From contig JBALWA010000012.1 in assembly GCA_036960305.1 (NCBI GenBank), positions 1-64,000 of the forward strand: DNA of 64,000 nucleotides. Direction: 5' to 3'. Source of the stretch: JBALVT01 sp036960305. GTDB taxonomy: Bacteria; Pseudomonadota; Gammaproteobacteria; Pseudomonadales; Halieaceae. The position numbers and the translations under genes are program-made. Shown here piece by piece: positions 26,755 to 35,782 of this stretch. The notes beneath the pieces are model-generated. The model was not told where the DNA came from. It ran no database searches and saw nothing but the letters and a program-made list of their open reading frames with translations. How positions within the stretch are numbered: position 1 is the first letter of the stretch; every line of letters starts with the position of its first letter.

Positions 26755-27411
26755 ATGAGCAGGGCGCGCAAAAACTCTGGGCCAGGTCGCTATAGAAAAT
26801 TCCGTGTATTGCTGCTGGCCCTGGTCGGCCTGTCCGTAGTCCAGTATCTGAAACAAGGCGAGGTCAGCTGGCCCGTTGATGTTTATCAGCATGTTTCATC
26901 GACGGTGTTGGATTATACGTCCAGACCTGAGGCAGGGTGGCGCAAGGCCAGCGAGACGCTAAATGACCTGGTCCCGGCGGAGGGCAACCCGGGAACATTC
27001 GACTTCACGGGTACTGTGGTCAGGGTTTTCGATGGTGATACGGTGTCTGTACTGGATAGTAGTGGTAGTCAACACAGGGTCCGCCTTCATGGGATCGACA
27101 CACCTGAATACGACCAGCCCCATGGGCGGCAGGCCTCCCGGGCGCTTCAACAGCTGTTGGCTGATAGGAAGGTGGGCATTGTGGTAAAGGATATAGACCG
27201 CCTGGATCGCACCGTGGCAGTGGTTTATCTGGACGGGGTGAATATTAATTTGTCTATGGTCAGCACCGGCGATGCCTGGTGGTATAGGCACTATGCCAGT
27301 TCCGATCGTGCGCTGCGTCTTGCAGAACGCGGGGCACAAGATAAAAGGCTTGGCCTCTGGGGTGCTAAAGACCCAGTGCCTCCCTGGGAGTGGCGTCGCG
27401 GTAGACGCTAG
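26755..27411 (+). CDS. Membrane-anchored thermonuclease (SNase-like)
   Basis: 218 residues: an N-terminal basic stretch and hydrophobic helix (about 14-30) followed, from about residue 83, by a staphylococcal-nuclease OB-fold with VFDGDTVSV, RLHGIDTPEYDQ (catalytic Arg/Glu) and RLDRTVAVVYLDGV. It likely cleaves DNA or RNA outside the cytoplasm while tethered to the inner membrane, or is released after processing. It begins one base after the acyltransferase stop, so they are co-transcribed. Confidence 0.88.
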   Translation: MSRARKNSGPGRYRKFRVLLLALVGLSVVQYLKQGEVSWPVDVYQHVSSTVLDYTSRPEAGWRKASETLNDLVPAEGNPGTFDFTGTVVRVFDGDTVSVLDSSGSQHRVRLHGIDTPEYDQPHGRQASRALQQLLADRKVGIVVKDIDRLDRTVAVVYLDGVNINLSMVSTGDAWWYRHYASSDRALRLAERGAQDKRLGLWGAKDPVPPWEWRRGRR

Positions 27412-27484
27412 GTTGAGGCGCAATTGGCTTGTAAGACACAGGTGGCTGTTGGATAATCTCAGGCCCATCCCGTTGGAGAGAATA

Positions 27485-28129
27485 ATGTTAATAAACCGTG
27501 TATTACTGTTGCGAATGCTTCTGGCAGGCCTGTTGGCTATTGCTGTTGCTGGCTGCAGCAATTCTTCTGAAATCACACATTCTTATGTCGATCCGGTGTT
27601 AAAGAAACTCGATCTCGATGGGGTTTTTGTCGTGGGTGTCGCACAGAAGGAGACAGCGCGGGCAGATTTTGAAGATGCCTTTGCCAAGGCCTTGAGTCGT
27701 CGCGGCGTGCGGGCTGAGGCCAGCTACAAACTGGTACCGGGCTTGAAGCCTGACTCGGAAGAAATAATTGCGGCTGCTAAAAAAGCCGGGCTCGATACCA
27801 TCCTCGTGACTCGTTATATTGGCAAGTCCTCTGAAGAGGTTTATCACCCAGGCACCATATACTACGGTGTAACACCAGCCTATGGAGCGGGCTATCACGG
27901 AGGATTCGGAGGCTACTACGGCCATGCCTATGAAGTGGCCTATGAACAACCTGTCTGGACGGCAAATGTCACTCATACCCTCATTTCAGATCTTTATATC
28001 ACAGCGTCCGGCGAGCACATGTGGCAGGCGGTCTCCGATACGATACAGGCCAGCGGGGATAAGAAGCTGCGAAATGACGCCATCGGCGGTTTGATCGGCA
28101 ATTTGAAGGATCAAGGCTTGCTCGACTAG
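27485..28129 (+). CDS. Outer-membrane-type lipoprotein of unknown function (DUF4136-like)
   Basis: 214 residues. The signal peptide ends in a lipobox (AVAGC), with Cys about residue 22 becoming lipidated. The frame is open from 27272, but ATG 27485 has GGAGAG ahead and begins the signal peptide. The mature part alternates alpha/beta and includes a Gly/Tyr-rich stretch (GAGYHGGFGGYYGHAY). The shape recalls DUF4136-type lipoproteins; no activity can be assigned. Confidence 0.8.
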   Translation: MLINRVLLLRMLLAGLLAIAVAGCSNSSEITHSYVDPVLKKLDLDGVFVVGVAQKETARADFEDAFAKALSRRGVRAEASYKLVPGLKPDSEEIIAAAKKAGLDTILVTRYIGKSSEEVYHPGTIYYGVTPAYGAGYHGGFGGYYGHAYEVAYEQPVWTANVTHTLISDLYITASGEHMWQAVSDTIQASGDKKLRNDAIGGLIGNLKDQGLLD

Positions 28130-28210
28130 CTATGGGCTCAGCCATGGTATTGCGTCTCCCGCTTGGGCATAATGAGTGCTCCGGCGTCGAGAAGATAAAG
28201 TAGCCACCCG

Positions 28211-29878
28211 ATGTACTATCAGTATTTTGGTCTCAATGAAGCTCCTTTTTCGATAGCAGTCAATCCGCGCTATCTGTTCATGAGCGCTCGACATCGCGAT
28301 GCATTGGCCCATTTGCTCTATGGGGTTGGGTCTGGCGGTGGCTTTATTTTATTGACTGGGGAAGTAGGGACCGGAAAAACCACGATCAATCGCTGCCTGC
28401 TTGAGCAGCTACCTGAAGATACCGATATAGCCATAATTCTCAATCCAGCCCTCAATGCCCTTGAGCTACTCGCTACTGCCTGCGACGAGTTAGGCATAAG
28501 CTATGATCCCTACAATCACAGCCTTAAAACCCTTACCGATAAGTTACATGCGTTCCTGCTGGCAAATTATGCGCGCGGGCGCAATACCGTTTTGATGATT
28601 GACGAAGCCCAGCACCTCGATTTTGACGTGCTTGAGCAAATCCGCTTATTGACCAATCTGGAAACCAATACTCGCAAACTGCTGCAGATCATTCTCATAG
28701 GCCAACCTGAACTGGTTGAGTTGCTAAATAAGCCGGAATTGCGTCAGCTGAACCAGAGGATTACGGCCCGCTACAATCTTGAACCCCTGAACCAACAGGA
28801 GACAGCGGCCTATATAAAGCACCGGTTGGAGGTGGCTGGACTGGCGCCAGGGCTTGAGCTGTTCCCCGCTAAGGTGGTCCGTGGAATATACAAATACACG
28901 CGGGGTATCCCGCGCCTGATTAATGTGCTGTGTGATCGCATTCTGTTGGGTACTTATGGGCGCAACAAAAAGCGCGCTGACATGGCTATGTTAAACCTGG
29001 CTGCACGCGAGGTGTTGGGTTCGGAGCCTACACTGGCGCGTCGAAGGACCAGGAAAATTGTAATCGTCATCGCGGCGATTGCTTTGCTGGCAGAGGGCGT
29101 ATGGCTGGGATTGTGGTGGCTGCAACTCGAATCAAGCAGCGCCAATACTCAGCAGGCTGTCGCAATCTTACCCGCTGCGCCCGAAGTTCCAAACGAGGCT
29201 TATCTGCAAACGGACAGTGACCAGGAGACCATATCACCGGCTGCTAGTCGACCCACGCCCTGGTTGCTGCCACCCGCTTTGGCGTTTGCCAATTTGTGGT
29301 CGGTGTTTTCTGTTATGCCTGTGGTAGCAGATATTTGTTCCCAGGCATCATCACCCGAAGTGGCCTGCATTGAGGACAAGGCTGAGACCTGGGAGGAGCT
29401 TCGTGGCCTGGATCGGCCCATCGTGCTGGATATGGTGACACCAGAGCGTTTTGCGGCGAGCACGCTGTTGCTCGGCATCGAGGGAAGCGCGGCATATGTT
29501 TACACCGATACGGGCATAGACCGTATCGCTCTGGCAGAGCTCGGTCCATCATGGTCTGGTGCCTATTACTTTCTCTGGCATCCGCCCCGCGGATTTGGCG
29601 GGCTGTTAACCGTGGGCGATAGTGGTCCGGCTGTGGCTGAAGTAGCCCAGTTATTTGCACGCTTGGACGAACAGGACCTTGCGCTTACAGATGATGAGTT
29701 TAATTCAGCGTTGAAATCGCGAGTCAGCTTGTTTCAGCGCAGGAATCAGTTGAAGGACGACGGCGTGATTGGCGCCAGGACCCTCTTGAAGTTGAACGAA
29801 CAATTGGGCGTTAGTGTCACCAACGCCAGGGCGAGGGAAAGGCTGGCACAACAGACTGATGAGGCGGTATTGCGATGA
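28211..29878 (+). CDS. gspA: GspA/ExeA-like AAA ATPase with peptidoglycan-binding domain
   Basis: 555 residues: an AAA ATPase (about 1-270) with Walker A GEVGTGKTT and Walker B VLMIDEAQHL, one membrane helix (about 277-300), a periplasmic linker, and a C-terminal PG_binding_1-type domain (VGDSGPAVAEVAQLFARL). ExeA/GspA uses ATP and binds peptidoglycan to help insert the type II secretin. The GspB-like gene follows, as in Aeromonas exeAB. Other type II secretion genes are not in the window. No clear ribosome site precedes ATG 28211. Confidence 0.88.
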   Translation: MYYQYFGLNEAPFSIAVNPRYLFMSARHRDALAHLLYGVGSGGGFILLTGEVGTGKTTINRCLLEQLPEDTDIAIILNPALNALELLATACDELGISYDPYNHSLKTLTDKLHAFLLANYARGRNTVLMIDEAQHLDFDVLEQIRLLTNLETNTRKLLQIILIGQPELVELLNKPELRQLNQRITARYNLEPLNQQETAAYIKHRLEVAGLAPGLELFPAKVVRGIYKYTRGIPRLINVLCDRILLGTYGRNKKRADMAMLNLAAREVLGSEPTLARRRTRKIVIVIAAIALLAEGVWLGLWWLQLESSSANTQQAVAILPAAPEVPNEAYLQTDSDQETISPAASRPTPWLLPPALAFANLWSVFSVMPVVADICSQASSPEVACIEDKAETWEELRGLDRPIVLDMVTPERFAASTLLLGIEGSAAYVYTDTGIDRIALAELGPSWSGAYYFLWHPPRGFGGLLTVGDSGPAVAEVAQLFARLDEQDLALTDDEFNSALKSRVSLFQRRNQLKDDGVIGARTLLKLNEQLGVSVTNARARERLAQQTDEAVLR

Positions 29879-29911
29879 TGCCCGGTCACATTCCAGTAAG
29901 CGAGGTGTTCT

Positions 29912-30739
29912 GTGTCCCTGATACTTGAAGCACTCAATCGTTCTCGCAAAGAGCGGCAATCCAAGAGTGCTGCCCCAAACCTCGATACGCCCGATTATAC
30001 GGAGAGCGCTGCCGAAGAAAGAAGCTGGGTGAGGGTTTTACCGTGGCTGGGATTGCTTGTGGCGGTGATGGTTATCGTCTTATTGCTGGTTGACAGATCT
30101 GGGCAGCCACCTTTGGCCGCCGTCGCTGTGACAGTGGAAGCGCCCGAAAACAAGGCAGCTCCTGCGCCCAGGCAAGCGGTTCCCGCACCGAGACCCCCGC
30201 GAGAAGTCGAGCCCCTGCCGACAGTACCCCCTCGCAGTAACGCCAGGCCTTCACTACCAGGAACTGACTCAGCCGAGGTGGCTGCGCTCTATGGCGAGCA
30301 GCGCGAACTTGCTGCGGTGGTTCCTGAGGAACAAATCCAGAGACGGGATCTGCCGGCAGCGCCTAAGGAGAAGGAAACACCGCTTCTCGTTGAGAGCGCT
30401 GAAGTTTCACAGACAGTGGAGCCAATTGACATCGAGGCCGTGCTTGCCCAAACGAAGGAGGGACTTAAAAATGCGGACCTTCAGGAACACGCGGCGCCCT
30501 TTATCAGCGAGTTATCCCAGCAGGAGAAAAATGGAATACCGACGATCTTATACAGCCGCCACGACTACTCCTCTAACGCGACACAGTCATTGGTGATACT
30601 TAATGGGGCTAGTGTGAAGGCCGGAGATCGGTTGGCTGCGGGCGTTACTCTTGAAGAAATTCTCCCCGGCTCTATTGTACTCAGCCATCGAGGCACGCAA
30701 TTTCGGCTGCGTGCGCTCAATAGCTGGGTTAACCTCTAA
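29912..30739 (+). CDS. gspB: GspB/ExeB-like type II secretion assembly protein
   Basis: 275 residues with the GspB layout: MSLILEALNRSRKERQ at the cytoplasmic N-terminus, one helix (about 44-62), a long proline/alanine-rich periplasmic linker, and a compact C-terminal domain (LYSRHDYSSNATQSLVI to FRLRALNSWV). It would form the inner-membrane complex with GspA that positions the secretin. It starts at GTG 29912, 33 bases after gspA, and its end overlaps the convergent lipoprotein gene by four bases. Confidence 0.82.
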   Translation: MSLILEALNRSRKERQSKSAAPNLDTPDYTESAAEERSWVRVLPWLGLLVAVMVIVLLLVDRSGQPPLAAVAVTVEAPENKAAPAPRQAVPAPRPPREVEPLPTVPPRSNARPSLPGTDSAEVAALYGEQRELAAVVPEEQIQRRDLPAAPKEKETPLLVESAEVSQTVEPIDIEAVLAQTKEGLKNADLQEHAAPFISELSQQEKNGIPTILYSRHDYSSNATQSLVILNGASVKAGDRLAAGVTLEEILPGSIVLSHRGTQFRLRALNSWVNL

Positions 30740-31146
30740 CCAGGAGCCTGCCCTTTCTTACGCATTTTTTCTGCTTCTCTCGGGCTCTTGTCCGCGTCGC
30801 GCCATAACTTCGCATCTGCTGCGCTAAATTTTTTCTCACGCCACTCGTAGGCGTCCTTGAGGCTGAAGCCAGCTGCGTGCCAGGCGCCTGCCTCTGAGGC
30901 TGAAAAATGTGCATCGTGCCAGGCAGTAACATTGTGAGGAATGGTGATGCCCTGGTCGTGCCATGTCTGAACTGTGCCGGAAGTGAAACCCATTTCCCGG
31001 TAGTGGGCAGCCTCCTCAGCGCTAACACCCATTGCCTGGAGTTTGTTGGCCTCGGCAGGAGAGTAGCCGTCCCAGGAAGGTGATGAACCACAGGCCGTCA
31101 GTGCGAGTGCAAAAATGCTAAAGCACAGGTTCTTTGTAATATTCAT
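30736..31146 (-). CDS. Lipoprotein built of eight 13-residue tandem repeats
   Basis: 136 residues. The signal peptide and lipobox (LTAC, Cys19) are followed, from residue 27 to 131, by eight contiguous units of 13 residues (one of 14) with consensus G-F-S-x-x-x-A-x-x-W-[RH]-x-x, for example GFSLKDAYEWREK and KFSAADAKLWRDA. I know no named domain that fits. Each unit could form one helix and a turn. The frame extends upstream to 31188, but ATG 31146 begins the signal peptide. Convergent with gspB. Confidence 0.8.
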   Translation of the reverse strand: MNITKNLCFSIFALALTACGSSPSWDGYSPAEANKLQAMGVSAEEAAHYREMGFTSGTVQTWHDQGITIPHNVTAWHDAHFSASEAGAWHAAGFSLKDAYEWREKKFSAADAKLWRDADKSPREAEKMRKKGQAPG

Positions 31147-31278
31147 TATGGGTGGTGCCTCAATGCTATTGTAATTTCGGAGCGTCATTTTAACGCATAG
31201 TTGGTCTGACAGCTAATTGTCTATCTCGGCCACTACTTGTGCTAATCTGCTCGCTGTTGAGGGATGGAGTAAGGATTC

Positions 31279-32301
31279 ATGCATGTTTTTGTGACCGGAG
31301 CCACGGGCTTTATTGGCTTTCATACGGTTCTGGCCCTGTTGGAGGCCGGTCACACCGTGCGCCTGGGTGTGCGAAATCTTGAGAAAATGAACGCCCTCTA
31401 TGAAGCCCACGGGATAGAGATTACAGATTATGCCCTGGGGGAGATCACCGACAAAAAGGCTGTCGATGCTGCGTTGCAGGGCTGTGATGCAGTGGTTCAC
31501 ACGGCGGCGATGGTCAGTCTGGATGCCAACCTTGCGGAGCAGATGTACCACACCAATGTCACGGGGACGAAGTTGGTCATTGGCGGTGCTGTAGAGCAAG
31601 GTATTGAGTCGATAGTTCATGTGTCGAGTGCCGCGGCGGTATTTGACCGTTTTGCACCAGTGGTAGATGAAAGCTTGCCGCTGGCTGAGCAGACCTCAGC
31701 CTATGGACGCTCTAAGTCAGACAGTGAAAAGTTTGTGCGCGGTTTGATCAGTGAGGGGGCGAGGGTTGCCATTACCTATCCCTCAAGCGTACTGGGGCCG
31801 CAGGACCCGGCTATGAGCGAGGGCAACCAGGGTATTGCCATATTCTTTAACCAGACCTTTGTAAAAACCAGCTCCGGGATGCAGATTATCGATGTTCGGG
31901 ATCTGGCCAGGGTGCATGTGGCCCTTCTGGAAGATCAAAGTTCAGGTTCTTATCTGGTCTCAGGCCATTTTCGAAGCTGGGATGAGTTGGGTGATACCCT
32001 GGACAGGGTGACCGGGCGTACCCTGCGCAAATTCAAAATTCCCGGTTGGATGCTGCGCGGCCTGGGTGCTGCAGTGGACTTTAGCAGTAAATATATTTCC
32101 TTTGATACCTTGTTCACAGGCGAGGCCGCGATGTATGGCACGCAGTGGGTTTACGTGGACGACCGCAAGGTGCGCGAGGCTTTGGCTATTCGCTACCTGC
32201 CACTTGAGACAACATTGGCGGATACCATTCGCTGGTTGGCCGATGCTGGTCATATTGAAGCCTACTGGGCGGAGCGCCTGGATAAGGGTTCGGATCTATA
32301 G
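31279..32301 (+). CDS. NAD-dependent epimerase/dehydratase (extended SDR)
   Basis: 340 residues. The nucleotide-binding motif GATGFIG sits at residues 7-13 and the catalytic Y-x3-K is YGRSK. The pattern resembles dihydroflavonol-reductase or 3-beta-hydroxysteroid-dehydrogenase-like members, which oxidise or reduce hydroxyl groups on ring substrates. AAGGA precedes the ATG. The gene stands alone; its end overlaps the convergent phosphatase gene by six bases. Confidence 0.87.
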   Translation: MHVFVTGATGFIGFHTVLALLEAGHTVRLGVRNLEKMNALYEAHGIEITDYALGEITDKKAVDAALQGCDAVVHTAAMVSLDANLAEQMYHTNVTGTKLVIGGAVEQGIESIVHVSSAAAVFDRFAPVVDESLPLAEQTSAYGRSKSDSEKFVRGLISEGARVAITYPSSVLGPQDPAMSEGNQGIAIFFNQTFVKTSSGMQIIDVRDLARVHVALLEDQSSGSYLVSGHFRSWDELGDTLDRVTGRTLRKFKIPGWMLRGLGAAVDFSSKYISFDTLFTGEAAMYGTQWVYVDDRKVREALAIRYLPLETTLADTIRWLADAGHIEAYWAERLDKGSDL

Positions 32302-33714
32302 CCCCAGGTAGTCCCGGCTCAGAGCAAAGATCTGCGGTTGCTGGATAAACGGCGGTATAAGCCCCAACCCTTCTCTATTTGCGTATAGGGGCACGTTGAC
32401 TCCGGTATGCTCCCCCATCTGAAAATTGTTGGTCGCGTAGTTGATCGCCAGGCGCCCCCCCTCGGGTGTGATAATTCTCGCTATCATGCCCGGGGTATAG
32501 ACTGGTATGGGGTAGTCCGAAAACAGGCTTTCGTCCGGAACAATCTGGGCGGCCTGGCCGTGGTCAGCGGTTACCAGTATCAGTGTTCGAGGGTGTGTCT
32601 CGGCAAAAGCCAGGGCGCTTTGCAAAGCTTCCTCTAACTGCTCAAGTTCTCCAATTGAGCCGCAGGGCATGCGCTCATGGGCTTGTTTGTCAATGGAGGC
32701 AGATTCTATCATCAGGAAAAAGCCGCGGTCATTGCCGTAGGAGAGATGCGTGAGTGCCGTATCCGTCATTTGCCTGAGCGTGGGGATTGAACCAAATTCG
32801 GGGTTTGGTTCACACTGCATGGGTTCTGGTTGTTCGACATCGCCAAGGTAGTCGTGAATATAATTGAGGATGCTGGGTTCGGGTGCTTCGGCGCCGCGCC
32901 CATTCTCACCTTGTAGGCGCACCGGTAGGGTGCTGGGAGCAAATAACCCCAGCAGACGTTCGCTGTGATCCGCTTCGAGCATTTCATCGGTGCCGGTAAC
33001 GGACGTGAAGCCGTTATTGCGGGCCAGTTGCAGTACTGACTCAGCACTGCTTTCGGCGTTCATTTCGAAGTGCTTACTGCCGCCACCGAGAATAACATCG
33101 ACCTTGGAGTTCGCCAGTTGTTCTGAAATCGAACCCATGCCGCCGTTTGCCTTCTGATCGGCCTTACATTCGCCCAGATGGATTCCGCTGTAGCTCACAT
33201 CCTCCATTAACTCGGGGTTTTCGCACAGGCGGTAGCTGATATGGGCGGCGAAAGCCGAGGGCGTTGCATCGGTTACGCTGGCAGTGGTGACGATTCCGGT
33301 TTTGTAGCCTGCGGAGTTTGCCATTTCCATGATAGTGGGTAGGTCCTGATCACTACCGGCAGAGGTCGAGATACGCCCACGGCTGGTGATCACCCCGGTC
33401 GCCATGGAGGTGGCCGTATTGGCAGAATCGGCAACATAGATTGGCCCGCCATCGACCCGGTCTTCCATACTCAATACTTGTGAACTGGAGCGCAGGGGCA
33501 TTTTATCCAGACCAAGGTGGCCGGAGGCACCTGCGAGATAATTTCTCGCAATCGTTACCTGTTGATCATCCATACCGTCGCCAATGATGAGGATGACCGA
33601 GCGAGGTTCACGGTCCGACGAGGCGTCTGCAGCTGCGGCCGGAATTTGTGCCAGCGTGCTATTGCAACAGAGAATTCCGAGGACAAGGGAGTGCGCTAGA
33701 ATTGTTTTGAGCAT
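32296..33714 (-). CDS. Exported alkaline phosphatase
   Basis: 472 residues with a signal peptide (cleavage near LAQ). Alkaline-phosphatase superfamily motifs: VILIIGDGM (metal Asp), DSANTATSMATG with the nucleophilic serine, LVTADHG and MGEHTGVNVP (metal His). It would release phosphate from organic esters in the periplasm. The DSANTATS motif departs slightly from PhoA's DSAASAT. No Pho box or phosphate-transport gene is evident nearby. Confidence 0.9.
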   Translation of the reverse strand: MLKTILAHSLVLGILCCNSTLAQIPAAAADASSDREPRSVILIIGDGMDDQQVTIARNYLAGASGHLGLDKMPLRSSSQVLSMEDRVDGGPIYVADSANTATSMATGVITSRGRISTSAGSDQDLPTIMEMANSAGYKTGIVTTASVTDATPSAFAAHISYRLCENPELMEDVSYSGIHLGECKADQKANGGMGSISEQLANSKVDVILGGGSKHFEMNAESSAESVLQLARNNGFTSVTGTDEMLEADHSERLLGLFAPSTLPVRLQGENGRGAEAPEPSILNYIHDYLGDVEQPEPMQCEPNPEFGSIPTLRQMTDTALTHLSYGNDRGFFLMIESASIDKQAHERMPCGSIGELEQLEEALQSALAFAETHPRTLILVTADHGQAAQIVPDESLFSDYPIPVYTPGMIARIITPEGGRLAINYATNNFQMGEHTGVNVPLYANREGLGLIPPFIQQPQIFALSRDYLGL

Positions 33715-33808
33715 GGATTGTTATTTCCGATATTGTGTGTCGTATAGATACCAGAAATCCTGGAAAGAGACTATATTTGATTTACCTCCATTTCAGCGGA
33801 CGATACCA

Positions 33809-35290
33809 ATGGCTACCCGTCACGACAATATTCTCCATACCATTGGCAATACGCCGGTGGTGCGTATCAATAAACTTGCGCCCAAGGGCGTTAATGTCTT
33901 TGTCAAAATTGAATCCTTCAACCCCATGGGTTCTGTTAAGGATCGTCTGGCATTGGGTGTGATAGAGGATGCTGAGCGCAGCGGGGCCCTGCAACCCGGC
34001 CAGACCGTTGTGGAAGCCACCAGTGGCAATACCGGCATTGGCCTGGCCATGGTCTGTGCCCAAAAAGGCTATCCCCTGGTGATTACCATGGCGGAGAACT
34101 TCAGTGTTGAGCGTCGTAAAATGATTCGTTTCCTGGGCGCGCAAGTCGTATTAACACCCGCCTCACAGAAAGGCAGCGGCATGGTAGCCAAAGCGGCAGA
34201 GCTGGCTGAGGCACACGGCTGGTGGCAGCCCAGACAATTTGAAAACCCCGCCAATGCCGACATGCATGCTCGGACCACCGCAGTGGAAATCCTGGAAGAC
34301 TTTTCGGATGTAGGGCTGGACTACTGGGTCAGCGGCTATGGCACAGGCGGGACACTGAATGGTGTAGCCCGGGTATTGAAGGCCAAGAGCCCGGCTACTA
34401 AAGTGATGGTCTGCGAACCCGACAATTCCCAGGTACTTGCCAGCGGGATTCCCCAGCCCCGTCATGCGGACGGGTCACAGGCAGACAGCCATCCAAGCTT
34501 TCGCCCCCACCTGATGCAGGGCTGGTCGCCTGACTTTATTCCGGGTCTTGCCGAAAGCGCAGTTCAGGCTGCGCATATCGACGGCTTCATTCCTGTTGAT
34601 GGCAATGACGCTCTTCAATGTGCAAAAGATCTGGCGCGGCAAGAAGGTATATTTGTTGGCATCACAGGCGGGGCCACACTGGCGGGCGCATTGACGGTGG
34701 CAAAAACGGCAGCCGCCGGTAGCAATATTCTGTGTATGTTGCCCGATACCGGTGAACGGTATTTGACCACGCCCTTGTTCGAGGATGTAGCGGTGGAAAT
34801 GACGGAGCAGGAGGAAGGTATTTCCCACTCAACGCCGGGCTATCGGTTTGATGTGGCTGGGGCAGCAGCAGCGGCTGACGATGCCGTGGCCTTGGACAGT
34901 GATGCTGTGCGCGATGTCGCGGCATTTATCGCCGACGCGGATCAGCCGGTGGTGATGTTTGCCCTGGAGTGGTGCGAGTTCTGCTGGTCGGTTCGCAAAA
35001 TGCTGGCTGAGTATGGCATCCCCTATCGATCTATTGATCTGGACTCAGTGGAGTACCAGGTCGGCGACCGAGGTGGCAAGTTGCGGGCCGCCTTGCGCGA
35101 TACCACTACCTGGAACACCTTTCCGCAGATCTTTATCAAGGGGGAGTTTGTTGGCGGATGCACCGATCTATTTGATGCCTGCAAAGAAGGTAGTTTACAG
35201 CAGCGTCTGGCGTCCCACGAGATACCCTGTGACCCGGAGGTTTCAACCGATCCCTACAGCCATTTACCCGGGTGGCTTCACCCTCGTTAA
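33809..35290 (+). CDS. Cysteine synthase / PLP beta-family enzyme fused to glutaredoxin
   Basis: 493 residues. Residues 1-310 are a cysteine-synthase-like PLP enzyme: PLP lysine Lys44 in NPMGSVKDR, phosphate loop EATSGNTGIG, and GTGGTLNGVARV. Residues about 380-475 are a glutaredoxin with active-site Cys389-x-x-Cys392 (WCEFC), the TFPQIF cis-proline region and GGCTDL. The fusion could couple sulfide or thiol handling to glutathione-dependent reduction. The frame opens at 33584, but MATRHDNILHTIGNTP at 33809 is the family N-terminus. No strong ribosome site. Confidence 0.88.
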   Translation: MATRHDNILHTIGNTPVVRINKLAPKGVNVFVKIESFNPMGSVKDRLALGVIEDAERSGALQPGQTVVEATSGNTGIGLAMVCAQKGYPLVITMAENFSVERRKMIRFLGAQVVLTPASQKGSGMVAKAAELAEAHGWWQPRQFENPANADMHARTTAVEILEDFSDVGLDYWVSGYGTGGTLNGVARVLKAKSPATKVMVCEPDNSQVLASGIPQPRHADGSQADSHPSFRPHLMQGWSPDFIPGLAESAVQAAHIDGFIPVDGNDALQCAKDLARQEGIFVGITGGATLAGALTVAKTAAAGSNILCMLPDTGERYLTTPLFEDVAVEMTEQEEGISHSTPGYRFDVAGAAAAADDAVALDSDAVRDVAAFIADADQPVVMFALEWCEFCWSVRKMLAEYGIPYRSIDLDSVEYQVGDRGGKLRAALRDTTTWNTFPQIFIKGEFVGGCTDLFDACKEGSLQQRLASHEIPCDPEVSTDPYSHLPGWLHPR

Positions 35291-35550
35291 TCTTTAAGTT
35301 TGGCACGGCTGGCTTGTTCAGTCCGCGCCTGCAATGCTTTCACAGCAGAATAGGTGGATACGCAGTAGGGTACGAAATAGGTTAACAGGATTTTTAGCAG
35401 ACTTTCAGTCGTCAGCGAGAGTGCAAAGATTTTTCCGCCGTGATTGATGAGGGCGAGTATGGTTCCTACTATCAGCGCGACCCTGAGTGCATTGCTCACA
35501 ACCTGTCGAGAGAGTGCCAGTGAGATGAAATCCTGGTGAGGGTCCGACAT
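35287..35550 (-). CDS. nrtS: NrtS-like small nitrate/nitrite transporter
   Basis: 87 residues with two hydrophobic helices (VALIVGTILALINHGGKI and ILLTYFVPYCVSTYSAV). The pattern matches NrtS, a small membrane protein shown in cyanobacteria to support nitrate and nitrite transport and found widely in marine bacteria. I start at ATG 35550 with GGAAAG ahead, rather than 35622. It begins 14 bases after the Pmp3-like gene stop, forming a two-gene unit, and its stop overlaps the convergent cysteine-synthase fusion by four bases. No nitrate assimilation genes are visible. Confidence 0.68.
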   Translation of the reverse strand: MSDPHQDFISLALSRQVVSNALRVALIVGTILALINHGGKIFALSLTTESLLKILLTYFVPYCVSTYSAVKALQARTEQASRAKLKD

Positions 35551-35564
35551 AGCGCTTTCCGGGA

Positions 35565-35723
35565 CTATTTCAAGACCAGCCAAAGTGCGTGCAGGATGCC
35601 GGGCACGTAGAATACCAGGCAAAGCAGGATATTGATGACAAGGTCTTTACCAGCACCGTTATTAAAAAATACTGCCACGGGCGGAAGTAGTATGGCGAAA
35701 ATAACCAGAACCAGCTTATTCAT
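35565..35723 (-). CDS. Pmp3/YqaE-family small membrane protein
   Basis: A 52-residue gene. It reads MNKLVLVIFAILLPPVAVFF, a short FNNGAGKDL loop, then NILLCLVFYVPGILHALWLV: two helices with the ILLPPVAVF and PGILHA motifs typical of the Pmp3/YqaE/UPF0057 family, linked in yeast and plants to membrane potential and salt stress. GAGGA precedes ATG 35723. Immediately upstream of nrtS. Confidence 0.88.
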   Translation of the reverse strand: MNKLVLVIFAILLPPVAVFFNNGAGKDLVINILLCLVFYVPGILHALWLVLK

Positions 35724-35782
35724 TTTATATTCCTCTGTGGTTGATCAGACGAAGGTTGCTGCAAAACCAAAGATAAGGCAAG

